Assembly: GCA_964544055.1 (NCBI GenBank)
Contig: CAZJAA010000001.1
Span: 124,001-188,000, forward strand
Source: SIG299 sp964544055
GTDB lineage: Bacteria > Bacillota > Clostridia > Lachnospirales > Lachnospiraceae
Reading direction: 5' to 3'
DNA length: 64,000 bases
The notes under the pieces are model-generated. The model did no database searches. It was not told the DNA's origin and saw only the letters and a program-made list of their open reading frames with translations. A program made the position numbers and the translations under genes. Of the stretch, positions 16,794-25,209 are shown one piece after another (position 1 is the first letter of the stretch; the number at the start of each line of letters is the position of its first letter).

Positions 16794-18743
16794 TTATTCC
16801 GGAATAACATCCGGATTGCTTTCGTTATTTTCCGGATTATAGTCCGGATTATCTTCTTCGTTAATGTCACGGTCGACATCACGAATAATTTCTACACGAT
16901 AATTGATTTCTCCTTCCGGATACATTTTCAGGTAAGGAAGTGCTTCTTCCAGAATTTCAGCTGCAAGTACGGATGCAGTGGAAGACCTCGACATTTTTTC
17001 TTCATCATGTGCTTCATCAACAACCACATACGCAATTATCGTTTTATCCTCTGACTCAACAAAGCCAAGGAAAGATACCAGGTTTTTTCCTGCTTCACGA
17101 GGATATTTCTGCGCTGTTCCGGTTTTACCGCCCATCAAATAGCCGGTTACCTGTGCCTTGTTTGCTGTTCCCTCCTGCACTGTTAAAAACATGGCTTCCT
17201 TAATAAACTCGCTAGTATCTGCGGATACTGTTTTCGTTACAACAATCGGTTCAATTTTTTTAATGGTGGCACCCTCAGAATTTTTTATTGCTTTTACTAC
17301 ATGCGGCTCATAATACGTTCCTCCATTAATCAAAGACGCAAAAGCAGATGCCATCTGCAGCATATTGACCGTAAAGGACTGACCGAAGCTACTCGTCGCA
17401 AGCTCAGTCTGGTTTAAGTTTTCCAAAGGAATCAGACTTCCGGCTGTTTCCCCCGGTAAATCTATTCCGGTTTTTGTTCCAAGCAGAAAATGTTTTTGAT
17501 AAAAATAAAAAATATCCCTGCTTTCCTCTGCTGCAAGCTGCATTAACGCATCATTACAGGAAAGCATCAATGACTGGGCAAGACTGATTTTTCCGTGTCC
17601 ACGGGAATTGCTGCATCGAATGGTAATGTCTCCGGCAAAGGTTTCTTTACCATCACACAAAAATTCTGCCTCCGTATCTGTAATCTTTTCTTCCAGTGCA
17701 GCCGCTACTGTCATTGGTTTAAACGTGGAACCCGGTTCATATGCATCACTGATGCAGAAATTTCTCCAGAGATCATATAACGCATTTACGGTCTGCTCAT
17801 CCGACATTGCTTTTCGTTCTTCTTCGGTATACCGGAGTGATAAATCTCTTGGTGCATTCAGATTATAGCTGTAATTGGACTGCATGGCATACACTTCCCC
17901 TGTATCTGCATCCATCAGTACCACACCTACGTTTTCTGCCCCTACGGTATCCAGGAACTCTTCTACATGACGTTGTACCACTCTCTGGACATTAACATCG
18001 ATGGTGGAGACAATCTGATTTCCGTCCACCGCTTCTTTCACGGTTTTCTGGATATTCAGACTGGAATCGTAATAGCCATAGGTTCTGCCGTTTGTGCCAA
18101 TCAGTTCTTCGTTATATTGCTGCTCAATTCCGTAAGAACCGACATCACCTGACACAGTAAAGCCAATTACATGGGACGCCACTGACTCATAGGGGTAGGA
18201 ACGCTGATACTCTTCTTCAAACCACACGCCTTTAAGCTCACCCTTTAAAGCTTTATTTTGTTCCTTTTGTTTTTTCCACTCTTCTTCGTATTGTGTCAGC
18301 AAATCCTTTTCGCTGTACGACAGTTGTCGTTTTAATATAACATAAGAACTATTTTTCTTTTCTACAAGAATAGAACGAAGTTCTGTTTCATCCAAGCCAT
18401 ACACCGAAACCAGCGCCTGTATTGTTGGCTCCACATTAGTTTCGTCTGCCAAAAGAACTTTGGGATCCAAAATCAGATGGTATATCAAATTGCTGGCTGC
18501 TAAAACATTACCGTTCCGGTCTAAAATATCCCCGCGCTTGTACGGAATCACTGAAGAAACATAGCTCTGCTGCGCTAAGGCACTTTTTTCATACTTATCC
18601 TCACCAGACAAACTTGCAAGGCGAATCATTAATACAAGAAACAGTACAAAAAAGACGCAGAAGAAAAAAACCAGTCTGTTTTGCATCCAGCTTCTCAGTT
18701 TTTTTATTTGCTTTTTCTTTTGTTTTTCTTGTTTTTCCTGCAT
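16794..18743 (-). CDS. Class B penicillin-binding protein (FtsI/SpoVD type)
   Basis: A bitopic transpeptidase of 649 residues. The N-terminus is strongly basic (KQKKKQIKK), then a membrane segment at about 28-47, the dimerisation domain starting near YKRGDILDRNG, and the catalytic domain with PGSTFKPM, SCNDAL and GGKTGTAQ. The last 30 residues are rich in D, E, N and P and are not a PASTA domain. It lies directly after ftsL and before its paralogue, the usual place of ftsI. Confidence 0.9.
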   Translation of the reverse strand: MQEKQEKQKKKQIKKLRSWMQNRLVFFFCVFFVLFLVLMIRLASLSGEDKYEKSALAQQSYVSSVIPYKRGDILDRNGNVLAASNLIYHLILDPKVLLADETNVEPTIQALVSVYGLDETELRSILVEKKNSSYVILKRQLSYSEKDLLTQYEEEWKKQKEQNKALKGELKGVWFEEEYQRSYPYESVASHVIGFTVSGDVGSYGIEQQYNEELIGTNGRTYGYYDSSLNIQKTVKEAVDGNQIVSTIDVNVQRVVQRHVEEFLDTVGAENVGVVLMDADTGEVYAMQSNYSYNLNAPRDLSLRYTEEERKAMSDEQTVNALYDLWRNFCISDAYEPGSTFKPMTVAAALEEKITDTEAEFLCDGKETFAGDITIRCSNSRGHGKISLAQSLMLSCNDALMQLAAEESRDIFYFYQKHFLLGTKTGIDLPGETAGSLIPLENLNQTELATSSFGQSFTVNMLQMASAFASLINGGTYYEPHVVKAIKNSEGATIKKIEPIVVTKTVSADTSEFIKEAMFLTVQEGTANKAQVTGYLMGGKTGTAQKYPREAGKNLVSFLGFVESEDKTIIAYVVVDEAHDEEKMSRSSTASVLAAEILEEALPYLKMYPEGEINYRVEIIRDVDRDINEEDNPDYNPENNESNPDVIPE

Positions 18744-18755
18744 AAATCCTCACTT

Positions 18756-19220
18756 TTATTCCGGAATGTCCTGATACTGCCTGAAATACCCTTCCGGTTC
18801 ATTGTTATAATAAATTACTTCATTGTTGTTTGGATAAACCATTCCCAATACGCCAACTGCCATCTGATATACCGTTTCCAAATCGTATTTTTCATTTTCC
18901 AAAACTGCAGCCAGTGCATTATTTTCTTTTTCCAGTCCACTAATCTGCGTTTCCAAAGAAGAAATGGATTTATTTAATTGTACCACATCCGACTGAACTT
19001 TTAAATAGTTAAAACAAACAAATAAGGTAGCTGCAATAGCGCACATAAGAAGTAATGCTGAAATCAAATCAATTCCCTGACCGATTTTTACCTTTGGTTT
19101 TAATTCCGGCTGTTCTACTCTTCTTGGCCGGCTGACGACTTCTTCTTCCCATTGCGGCTGCAGCTTCCGTGCTGCAGAACCGTTTTCAAATCCCATTGAA
19201 TATCTTTTCTTCTCTTCCAT
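18756..19220 (-). CDS. ftsL: FtsL-like division protein
   Basis: A small bitopic protein: about 45 cytoplasmic residues, one membrane segment (LISALLLMCAIAATLFVCF, residues about 52-70) and a coiled coil with heptads (VVQLNKSISSLETQI and on). It sits between rsmH and the first penicillin-binding protein, the standard ftsL position. FtsL proteins are poorly conserved, so the call rests on topology and place. It starts 5 bases after the rsmH stop. Confidence 0.82.
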   Translation of the reverse strand: MEEKKRYSMGFENGSAARKLQPQWEEEVVSRPRRVEQPELKPKVKIGQGIDLISALLLMCAIAATLFVCFNYLKVQSDVVQLNKSISSLETQISGLEKENNALAAVLENEKYDLETVYQMAVGVLGMVYPNNNEVIYYNNEPEGYFRQYQDIPE

Positions 19221-19225
19221 ATCAC

Positions 19226-20170
19226 TTATACCCTTTCAAAAATTCTGAGTTTTGCACTTTTCGATCTCGAATTTAATCTTAACTCATCTTCGGACGGCAG
19301 AATTGGTTTTTTCGTAACCACTTTTCCTTTGCTGACCTTTCCGCAAACACAGACTGGGAATTCCGGTGGACAAATGCACGGATTTTCATTTTCCCGGAAT
19401 TTAAGCTTTACAATGCGGTCTTCCAGCGAGTGGAATGTAATCACGCATAATCTTCCGCCCGGAGCCAGCAGTTCAATCATATCATCCAGTGTATTTTCCA
19501 AAACCTCCAGTTCACGATTCAGTTCAATCCGGATTGCCTGAAAGGTTTTCTTTGCCGGATGTCCGGTATTCATTCTGATTTTTGTAGGAATGGCAGCCTT
19601 GATTGCTTCCACAAGTTCAAAGGTTGTTTCTATTGGTTTTTCCTGGCGCATCCGTACAATGTGCTTTGCAATATTTTTTGCAAACTGATCTTCCCCATAA
19701 TCACGAATCATGCGAAACAGTTCCATTTCACTGTAGCCATTCACAATATCCTTTGCGGTTTTTTCCATACGGTTGTCCATCCGCATATCAAGAGGAGCAT
19801 CCACTTTATAAGTAAAACCTCTTTCTGTGGTATCCAGCTGATAAGAAGAAACTCCCAAATCCAGCATAATACCATTTACTTTTGTAATTTCCTGTTCCTG
19901 AAGCACCTGTGCCATTGCTTCATAGTTGCTTCTTACAATAGTAACAAACGGAAAGTCCTTTAAGCGTTCGCTGGCTGCCGCAATTGCATCTGCATCCTGG
20001 TCAATACCGATAAAACGCCCTTTTCCTTTCATTTTTTCGCAGACAGCCTTTGCATGTCCGGCTCCTCCGAGAGTACCATCCACATAAATCCCACCAGGTT
20101 TTACCTTAAGTCCATTTACTGTTTCATCATACAATACAGAGGTGTGATTAAATTCAATTGTCCAGTTCAT
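19226..20170 (-). CDS. rsmH: 16S rRNA (cytosine-1402-N4)-methyltransferase
   Basis: It methylates N4 of C1402 in the ribosomal P site. It shows the family start HTSVLYDETVNGL, the SAM-binding VDGTLGGAGHA, LDLGVSSYQLD, and the C-terminal ITFHSLEDRIVK segment. Length 314 is normal. It is also known as mraW and, as usual, directly follows mraZ (20-base gap) at the head of the dcw cluster. Confidence 0.96.
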   Translation of the reverse strand: MNWTIEFNHTSVLYDETVNGLKVKPGGIYVDGTLGGAGHAKAVCEKMKGKGRFIGIDQDADAIAAASERLKDFPFVTIVRSNYEAMAQVLQEQEITKVNGIMLDLGVSSYQLDTTERGFTYKVDAPLDMRMDNRMEKTAKDIVNGYSEMELFRMIRDYGEDQFAKNIAKHIVRMRQEKPIETTFELVEAIKAAIPTKIRMNTGHPAKKTFQAIRIELNRELEVLENTLDDMIELLAPGGRLCVITFHSLEDRIVKLKFRENENPCICPPEFPVCVCGKVSKGKVVTKKPILPSEDELRLNSRSKSAKLRIFERV

Positions 20171-20190
20171 CTTTTATCCCTCTCCTTTTC

Positions 20191-20619
20191 TTAAAAACTG
20201 AGGCCGAATTCTGACATATGCTCCGCCACCTCATCCATATTGTCATAGCAATCGTTCTTTTCCCAGCGTTCTTTGCTCCAGATTTCAATTTTGGAGAGCA
20301 CGCCTACAAATACAACTTCTTTTTCCAGACCCGCTGACTGTCTAAGTTTTGCAGGAATTAAGATTCTTCCCTGCTTGTCCACCTCACAGGCTGCTGCACC
20401 TGCCATAAAATAACGCTGCAGTTGTCTGGCTTCTTTTGTTCCGGGAAGCTTTTTTAAGCCTTCCACAAATTTTTCCCACTCTTCGTAGGAATACACAAAA
20501 AGGCAGCCATCCAGTCCCTGAGTTACTACAAAGTTTTCACCAAGCATTTCTCTGAACTTGGACGGAACAATAATACGTCCTTTTTCATCAATTGTATGGT
20601 TATATTCACCCATGAACAT
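20191..20619 (-). CDS. mraZ: Transcriptional regulator MraZ
   Basis: A 142-residue protein of two SpoVT/AbrB-like domains that binds DNA upstream of its own operon. The start is the ATG at 20617-20619, giving the typical FMGEYNHTIDEKGRIIVPSKF; AAAGGGGGTGA lies about 6 bases before it, and the 22-codon-longer frame would run into the repeat operator. A second repeat of the fold reads CEVDKQGRILIPAKLRQ. It heads the dcw cluster, and ten-base-spaced MraZ boxes lie directly upstream, indicating autoregulation. Confidence 0.94.
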   Translation of the reverse strand: MFMGEYNHTIDEKGRIIVPSKFREMLGENFVVTQGLDGCLFVYSYEEWEKFVEGLKKLPGTKEARQLQRYFMAGAAACEVDKQGRILIPAKLRQSAGLEKEVVFVGVLSKIEIWSKERWEKNDCYDNMDEVAEHMSEFGLSF

Positions 20620-20674
20620 TCCGGTCACCCCCTTTTGCAACGTGGCAGCTTCGAAAGCAGATGCTCCATTTTGC

Positions 20675-20722
20675 ACCACTTTCACCCACTATGCACCACT
20701 CTTTACATCATTTTACTCCACT
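20675..20722 (-). promoter_or_regulatory. MraZ-box repeats upstream of mraZ
   Basis: On the plus strand the motif NCCACT ends at 20680, 20690 and 20700, exactly ten bases apart, with a further TCCACT at 20717-20722. On the minus strand these read AGTGG(T/G). MraZ is known to bind direct repeats of this kind (TGGG/GTGG with ten-base period) in the mraZ leader, so this is a likely operator. It overlaps and follows the promoter. Confidence 0.75.
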
Positions 20723-20738
20723 TTTTTAAAAATAGCAA
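20710..20738 (-). promoter_or_regulatory. Candidate promoter of the dcw operon
   Basis: Minus-strand TTGCTA (20733-20738), 17-base spacer, TAAAAT (20710-20715). One MraZ box lies inside the spacer and the others just downstream of the likely start, which fits repression by MraZ. Confidence 0.6.
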
Positions 20739-20751
20739 TAGAAAAATGCAT

Positions 20752-20788
20752 AAAAAAAGAACATATCCGTTTTTTGAATATGTTCTTT
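20752..20788 (-). terminator. Terminator between the lgt-like gene and mraZ
   Basis: AAAGAACATAT (20756-20766) pairs with ATATGTTCTTT (20778-20788), followed by seven T on the minus strand. The other side is also T-rich, with three copies of GTTCTTTTT at 20782-20808, so it may work in both directions. It isolates the dcw operon from the gene upstream. Confidence 0.8.
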
Positions 20789-20806
20789 TTGTTCTTTTTG
20801 TTCTTT

Positions 20807-21718
20807 TTATTTATTTTTTCCTGTTTTCATTTTTTTGGGCTTCGCTTTTTTTGCCGCACTGTTTTTTGTTATCTGATCCGTCAATATAAAAATTCCACCG
20901 ACAATCAGTAGCAATGCTCCGACATGCTCTAGCGAAAAACAGCTATCCAGAAGCAACATGGAGTCCAGACGGATAAATTCCATGAAAAACAACATGGTTC
21001 CATAACCAATAAGATAAATGGAAAAAAGGACACCGCTGAGTTTTTTCTGTTTCCATGTGATAAAAAGTATTAGAAGGAGCAGTATTAAAAGAACTGTTTC
21101 ATATAAGGATACCGGATGCACCTGAAGAAAACCTCCGCATACCATCTTTGAAGATGCCCTGCTTAACATCATTGCCTTGGTATCTACATCCTGCAGCGAT
21201 ACCTGCATGGCAAAAGCACCATCCGAATATGTGCCAAGCATATTTCGTCCAAAAAAGCAGCCGACACTTGCCAGAATCTGTCCGACCACAATCCCCAGCA
21301 TGGATGTATCACAAATTTCGAGCCAGGACAGTTTTTTGTTTCGACAATAAAAAAAGGAAGTAAGCATTCCGGCAATTACTGCGCCGGCAGCAGACATACC
21401 ACCATCTCTTATGTCAAAAGCATTTTCCTGATCGTTTAAAAAATACTCCCAATGAGTAATGATATATCCGATTCTCGCACCGACCAGACCTGCCACCACA
21501 ACGCATATGGCAAGGTCTAAATACTGCTCTGTGTTCTGCCCTGTTTTTTTGGCAAGACGTTCTGTAATAAACAGCCCCAGAAACATGGCGAATGCAATCA
21601 GAATTCCTGACAATGAAATGTGAAGTTTAAAAATCTGAAAGCCTTCCAACAAATGCTCAATCGTAATGCCAAGTCCGGGAAAATTCACCTGACCGCCTGT
21701 TGTTAAAAAAAATCCCAT
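20807..21718 (-). CDS. Lgt-family protein (prolipoprotein diacylglyceryl transferase-like), catalytic residues changed
   Basis: A polytopic membrane protein with clear Lgt family architecture: GARIGYII, a GGMSAAG segment, VGCFFGRN, HPVSLYE and a terminal basic tail rich in lysine. Against Escherichia coli Lgt as I know it, several essential positions differ: His103 in SFHGG is alanine, and Arg143 and Asn146 in GRLGN are serine and cysteine. Arg239 may be retained in EFIRLD. So it may be a divergent enzyme or a non-catalytic relative; a canonical lgt would be expected elsewhere in the genome. It has its own terminator and precedes mraZ. Confidence 0.72.
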   Translation of the reverse strand: MGFFLTTGGQVNFPGLGITIEHLLEGFQIFKLHISLSGILIAFAMFLGLFITERLAKKTGQNTEQYLDLAICVVVAGLVGARIGYIITHWEYFLNDQENAFDIRDGGMSAAGAVIAGMLTSFFYCRNKKLSWLEICDTSMLGIVVGQILASVGCFFGRNMLGTYSDGAFAMQVSLQDVDTKAMMLSRASSKMVCGGFLQVHPVSLYETVLLILLLLILFITWKQKKLSGVLFSIYLIGYGTMLFFMEFIRLDSMLLLDSCFSLEHVGALLLIVGGIFILTDQITKNSAAKKAKPKKMKTGKNK

Positions 21719-21741
21719 AATACTCCTTGTTTTTTTCGAAG

Positions 21742-21767
21742 AAAAAATGCCCGCCCTTATGTGGGCA
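21742..21767 (-). terminator. Terminator after ychF
   Basis: TGCCC (21748-21752) pairs with GGGCA (21763-21767), and six T follow on the minus strand. The stem is short but GC-rich and begins 23 bases after the ychF stop. Confidence 0.55.
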
Positions 21768-21790
21768 GAGGATTTTACTCCTTGTTTTTA

Positions 21791-22888
21791 TTATACGTTG
21801 AAGCGGAACAGAACAACATCTCCGTCCTGAACAACATATTCCTTACCCTCGGAACGCACCAGACCTTTTTCCTTTGCTGCATTGAAGCTGCCGCATTCCG
21901 TTAAATTATCGTAGCTTACAATTTCCGCACGGATAAAACCACGTTCAAAGTCACTGTGGATTTTACCAGCCGCCTGCGGTGCCTTGGTTCCTCTTGTAAT
22001 GGTCCATGCCTTTGTTTCCTTTGGACCTGCAGTTAAGTAGCTGATTAAGCCAAGGGTATGATAGCTGGCACGAATCAACTTTTCCAGACCGCTTTCTGTT
22101 AAGCCAAGGTCATCCAAAAACATCTTTTTATCTTCCTCGTCCAGTTCCGCAATTTCCTGCTCAATCTGGGCACAGATTACAAATACCTCCGAGCTTTCCT
22201 TTGCCGCAAATTCCTTAACCTTCTGCACATACGCATTGGAAGCACCCTCGTCTGCCAGATCAGAGTCCTTTACATTAGCTGCATAGATGACCGGCTTGCC
22301 TGTCAACATATTGTACTGTGCATAAAATTCAGCTTCCTCTTCGTCCAGAAGTTCAAAGGTTTTTGCCAGATTGCCAGCTTCCAAATGCTTCATAAGACGT
22401 TCAATCATTGCTGCTTCCTTTGCCAGAGACTTGTCATTTTTAGCTCCGCGGATAACTCTGGACGCTCTTCGCTCCAGCACCTCCATATCGGAGAAAATTA
22501 ACTCCATATTGATGGTTTCGATGTCTCTTACCGGATCAACCGAGCCTTCCACATGAATAATATTGGAGTCTTCAAAGCAGCGCACCACATGCACAATGGC
22601 ATCCACTTCACGGATGTTGGCGAGAAACTGGTTGCCAAGTCCTTCGCCCTTGGACGCACCCTTTACCAGACCTGCAATATCAACAAATTCTACTACCGCA
22701 GGAACTACCTTTTCCGAAGCATACAGCTTTCCAAGCACATCCAGACGCTCATCCGGCACTGGAACAATACCTACGTTAGGATCTATGGTGCAGAACGGAT
22801 AGTTTGCGGACTCTGCTCCTGCTTTTGTCAATGAATTAAATAATGTACTTTTACCAACATTTGGTAAACCGACGATTCCGAGTTTCAT
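21791..22888 (-). CDS. ychF: Redox-regulated ribosome-binding ATPase YchF
   Basis: An Obg-family P-loop NTPase that prefers ATP and binds the ribosome. It has the P-loop GLPNVGKST, the DIAGLVKGAS switch region, a coiled-coil insertion and the C-terminal TGS domain (AWTITRGTKAPQAAGKIH). The start is the ATG at 22886-22888 with AGGAG upstream; the 41-codon-longer frame adds nothing conserved. The resulting 365 residues match the family. It is transcribed alone, from the gap after the DUF4143 pseudogene. Confidence 0.95.
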   Translation of the reverse strand: MKLGIVGLPNVGKSTLFNSLTKAGAESANYPFCTIDPNVGIVPVPDERLDVLGKLYASEKVVPAVVEFVDIAGLVKGASKGEGLGNQFLANIREVDAIVHVVRCFEDSNIIHVEGSVDPVRDIETINMELIFSDMEVLERRASRVIRGAKNDKSLAKEAAMIERLMKHLEAGNLAKTFELLDEEEAEFYAQYNMLTGKPVIYAANVKDSDLADEGASNAYVQKVKEFAAKESSEVFVICAQIEQEIAELDEEDKKMFLDDLGLTESGLEKLIRASYHTLGLISYLTAGPKETKAWTITRGTKAPQAAGKIHSDFERGFIRAEIVSYDNLTECGSFNAAKEKGLVRSEGKEYVVQDGDVVLFRFNV

Positions 22889-23043
22889 CGTATATAATCT
22901 CCTCTCAAAAAAGCTTGCATTCAGTTTACCACAGACCGGATTTTTTTTCAATACTGCGTTTAATCCGTTTTGTGTCAAGTAAAAGCAAACATTGACAATT
23001 GCATTTTCCATTGAAACACATTTTAGATTAAGGTAATCAAAGT

Positions 23044-24117
23044 TTATATAAAGAATGCCGCATAGAGAGGAACGATTTTTTTATCGTCCTCGAACGCAAA
23101 ATTTTTCGCAGAGAGCTTAATCGCATAGGCAGGCTTGTAGGTGTCCATATAAACCTTTAAGCTCTTTGCTCTGATATTGTCTGCCGACCTGACTTCAATC
23201 GGAATGAGCTGACCGTCACACTGAATAACAAAATCTATTTCAGCTCCACGCTCTGCCCCCCAATAGTAGGTGTTATAGCCGTTTATAGAAAGCGGCACAT
23301 TAACATAGTTTTCAGCCATACCGCCCTTTTTAATCAGCTAATATTGAAAACGGGTATTCTTCTTTGAGAGCTGAACGGTAATATTGTCATAAACCAGCCT
23401 GGTTTTCTTGATTTCGTTCAAGTTATTATACTTGCTCATATCATTAAGGTAGCTTGCCAGAATAGTATCCTGCGTATGACGGACAAGGATATAATCCCTC
23501 GTTTCAGCAAACTGCATGACACATTCTGGCATACCACCCACAGCAAAATACTGACGATAAAGCTGCATTGCCGCATCGTGCTAGGCAGATGGCATAGGAC
23601 TGTCCGTTTCAAAGCATTTCTTAATCTGCTCTACAAGATTATTTTCACCCATTGCCAACATAAATTCCTCCATGTCCATAGGATAGAGGGTTTTCATATC
23701 GACCTTGCCGACAGGGAACGAAAACTTTGCTCTGTTGACCGCCACACCGAGCAGACTGCCTGCCACAATAATATGATACTCCGGAGCATCTTCGCAAAAA
23801 TATTTAAATGCTGTCAAAGCCCTTTCACAAAGTTGTACCTCATCAAATACAATCAGCGTTTTTTCTTTTACAATCGTCTGACCTGCGATATGAGATAAAA
23901 TCGGTATCAGATAATCGGGGCTGATATTTTCCTCAAAGGTTTCATTTAACTTTGGATTGGTTTCAAAATTGAAGTACGCTACATTTTCATAAGCCTTACG
24001 CCCAAATTCCAGAATAGAGTAGGTTTTGCCAACCTGTCTTGCTCCCTGCAAAATAAGGGGGTTGCGATGTTCACTTTTTTTCTACGCCTCTAAGAAGCTC
24101 ATAATCTTTCTGCACAT
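23044..24117 (-). pseudogene. AAA ATPase with DUF4143, disrupted by three TAG codons and probably an internal deletion
   Basis: A single frame of 358 codons reads through a strong start (AGGAGG before the ATG at 24115-24117), the P-loop LQGARQVGKTYS, a Walker B VFDEVQL, and the C-terminal DUF4143 signature (NTYYWGAERGAEIDFVIQ, IPIEVRSADNIRAKSLK). It is interrupted by in-frame TAG at 24082-24084, 23581-23583 and 23338-23340, with no frameshift. About 75-80 residues seem missing after RFQY, since full-length relatives have about 430. These proteins are P-loop ATPases of unknown role, often mobile. A near-identical 12-base TTTTGTGTCAAG flanks it on both sides. It is very probably inactive. Confidence 0.88.
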
Positions 24118-24372
24118 ATTCTAATCCTCCTGATTACAAAATTCAAGAAACGAGAATAAGTATATCCGATTATCGTGTAAAATTTAACCGATTTTGTGTC
24201 AAGATTTACATTAAATAGCATGAATATTTTTGAGTTTTCATCACATTTCGACGTGAATATTATTTTCTGTGCTTTTCCATGTCCTTACAACTAGTATTAT
24301 CATTCCTCTAAATTCTTGCACTTTACTTTCTCACCATATGGCTACCTCTTATTCTTTTCATCTCTCCATCAT
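24118..24372. other. Intergenic region upstream of the DUF4143 pseudogene
   Basis: No gene is supported here. On the minus strand there is a perfect TTGACA at 24195-24200 inside the repeat CTTGACACAAAA. At 17 bases comes only TACACG; GATAAT lies at 22 bases. This may be the old promoter of the ATPase gene. The rest, toward the D/W-rich membrane protein gene, is plain A/T-rich sequence. Confidence 0.5.
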
Positions 24373-25206
24373 TCACCAGTCACTATCCCAGTCATCTAGG
24401 CTGTCATCCCAATCCCAATCATCATCCCAATCATCGTCATCATCCCAGCTGTCATTGCTATCCCAGTCATCGCCATTATTCGTTGAATATGAGTAGGAGT
24501 GATAATACTTGGAATCTTCAAAATTTCCAAAACCATAGTTGGTTTCGTATAGGTCAGCGTAGTAAGAACCTATGTAAGCATCTTCCAGATACTCATAGGT
24601 AGATAAATCATACTCAGAATCATAAATATCCCAGGCTGAATCTTCCCAGACATACCATAACGAACCACTGTAATAATAATTGACATTGTTAATTTCATAA
24701 TAGCCCTGCTCCGGTCGACCTGCACCTGTGAACGTTACATATGCTGTAAATGCCAGTAAAAGCAACTTTCCCAGTAACCAGGGCAATATCTGTATGCCAA
24801 GGAAAATTCCAAGAATTTTCCAAATCGCCTTTGATTTCTTGCGTGTTTTTTTGTTTGGAATATCCGTTTGCGGATACGAATAATTTTCTGCATATTCAGT
24901 AGCTCTTTGTCGGTTGCTTCGGCCTTTGAGCTGCATGGTCAGACGTTCTTCCATTTTTGCATACAGCTCATTCACTGCATACGCTTCGTCAAGACCTTCA
25001 TAGCGTATTGCTCTTGTTCCGTCCGCTTTATTTTTATAAACCACAAAATTCCCTGTATACGAATCCTGATATATGCCAAATGCTTTAGGGCCTCTGTAAT
25101 CTACACCAATATAGGTATTCATGGCATCTGTCGGTATATTGTACTCCATAACCCACTGCAGCAGTTCATCTATTGTCGTTGGAGTTTTTTCCATATTGCT
25201 ATACAT
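24373..25206 (-). CDS. One-span membrane protein with a D/W-rich C-terminal tail, function unknown
   Basis: I do not recognise a named family. Residues 1-95 form a soluble, probably cytoplasmic domain (IDELLQWVMEYNIP, GPKAFGIYQDSYTGNFVVY). A basic stretch KKTRKKSK precedes a hydrophobic segment at about 128-160. The second half is very rich in Y, then in D and W: the last 32 residues are nearly only D, W, S and N, with W every three to five residues. The tail would be outside the cell by the positive-inside rule. The gene starts 3 bases after thiN and is probably co-transcribed with it. Confidence 0.75.
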   Translation of the reverse strand: MYSNMEKTPTTIDELLQWVMEYNIPTDAMNTYIGVDYRGPKAFGIYQDSYTGNFVVYKNKADGTRAIRYEGLDEAYAVNELYAKMEERLTMQLKGRSNRQRATEYAENYSYPQTDIPNKKTRKKSKAIWKILGIFLGIQILPWLLGKLLLLAFTAYVTFTGAGRPEQGYYEINNVNYYYSGSLWYVWEDSAWDIYDSEYDLSTYEYLEDAYIGSYYADLYETNYGFGNFEDSKYYHSYSYSTNNGDDWDSNDSWDDDDDWDDDWDWDDSLDDWDSDW

Positions 25207-25209
25207 ACC

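Noticed and set aside
23044..24117. Amber-codon recoding as the main explanation for the three TAG codons
   Set aside because: Intact genes in the window (tetR at 6788, thiN, prkC) end with TAG, so TAG works as a stop here, and the gene also seems to have lost an internal segment.
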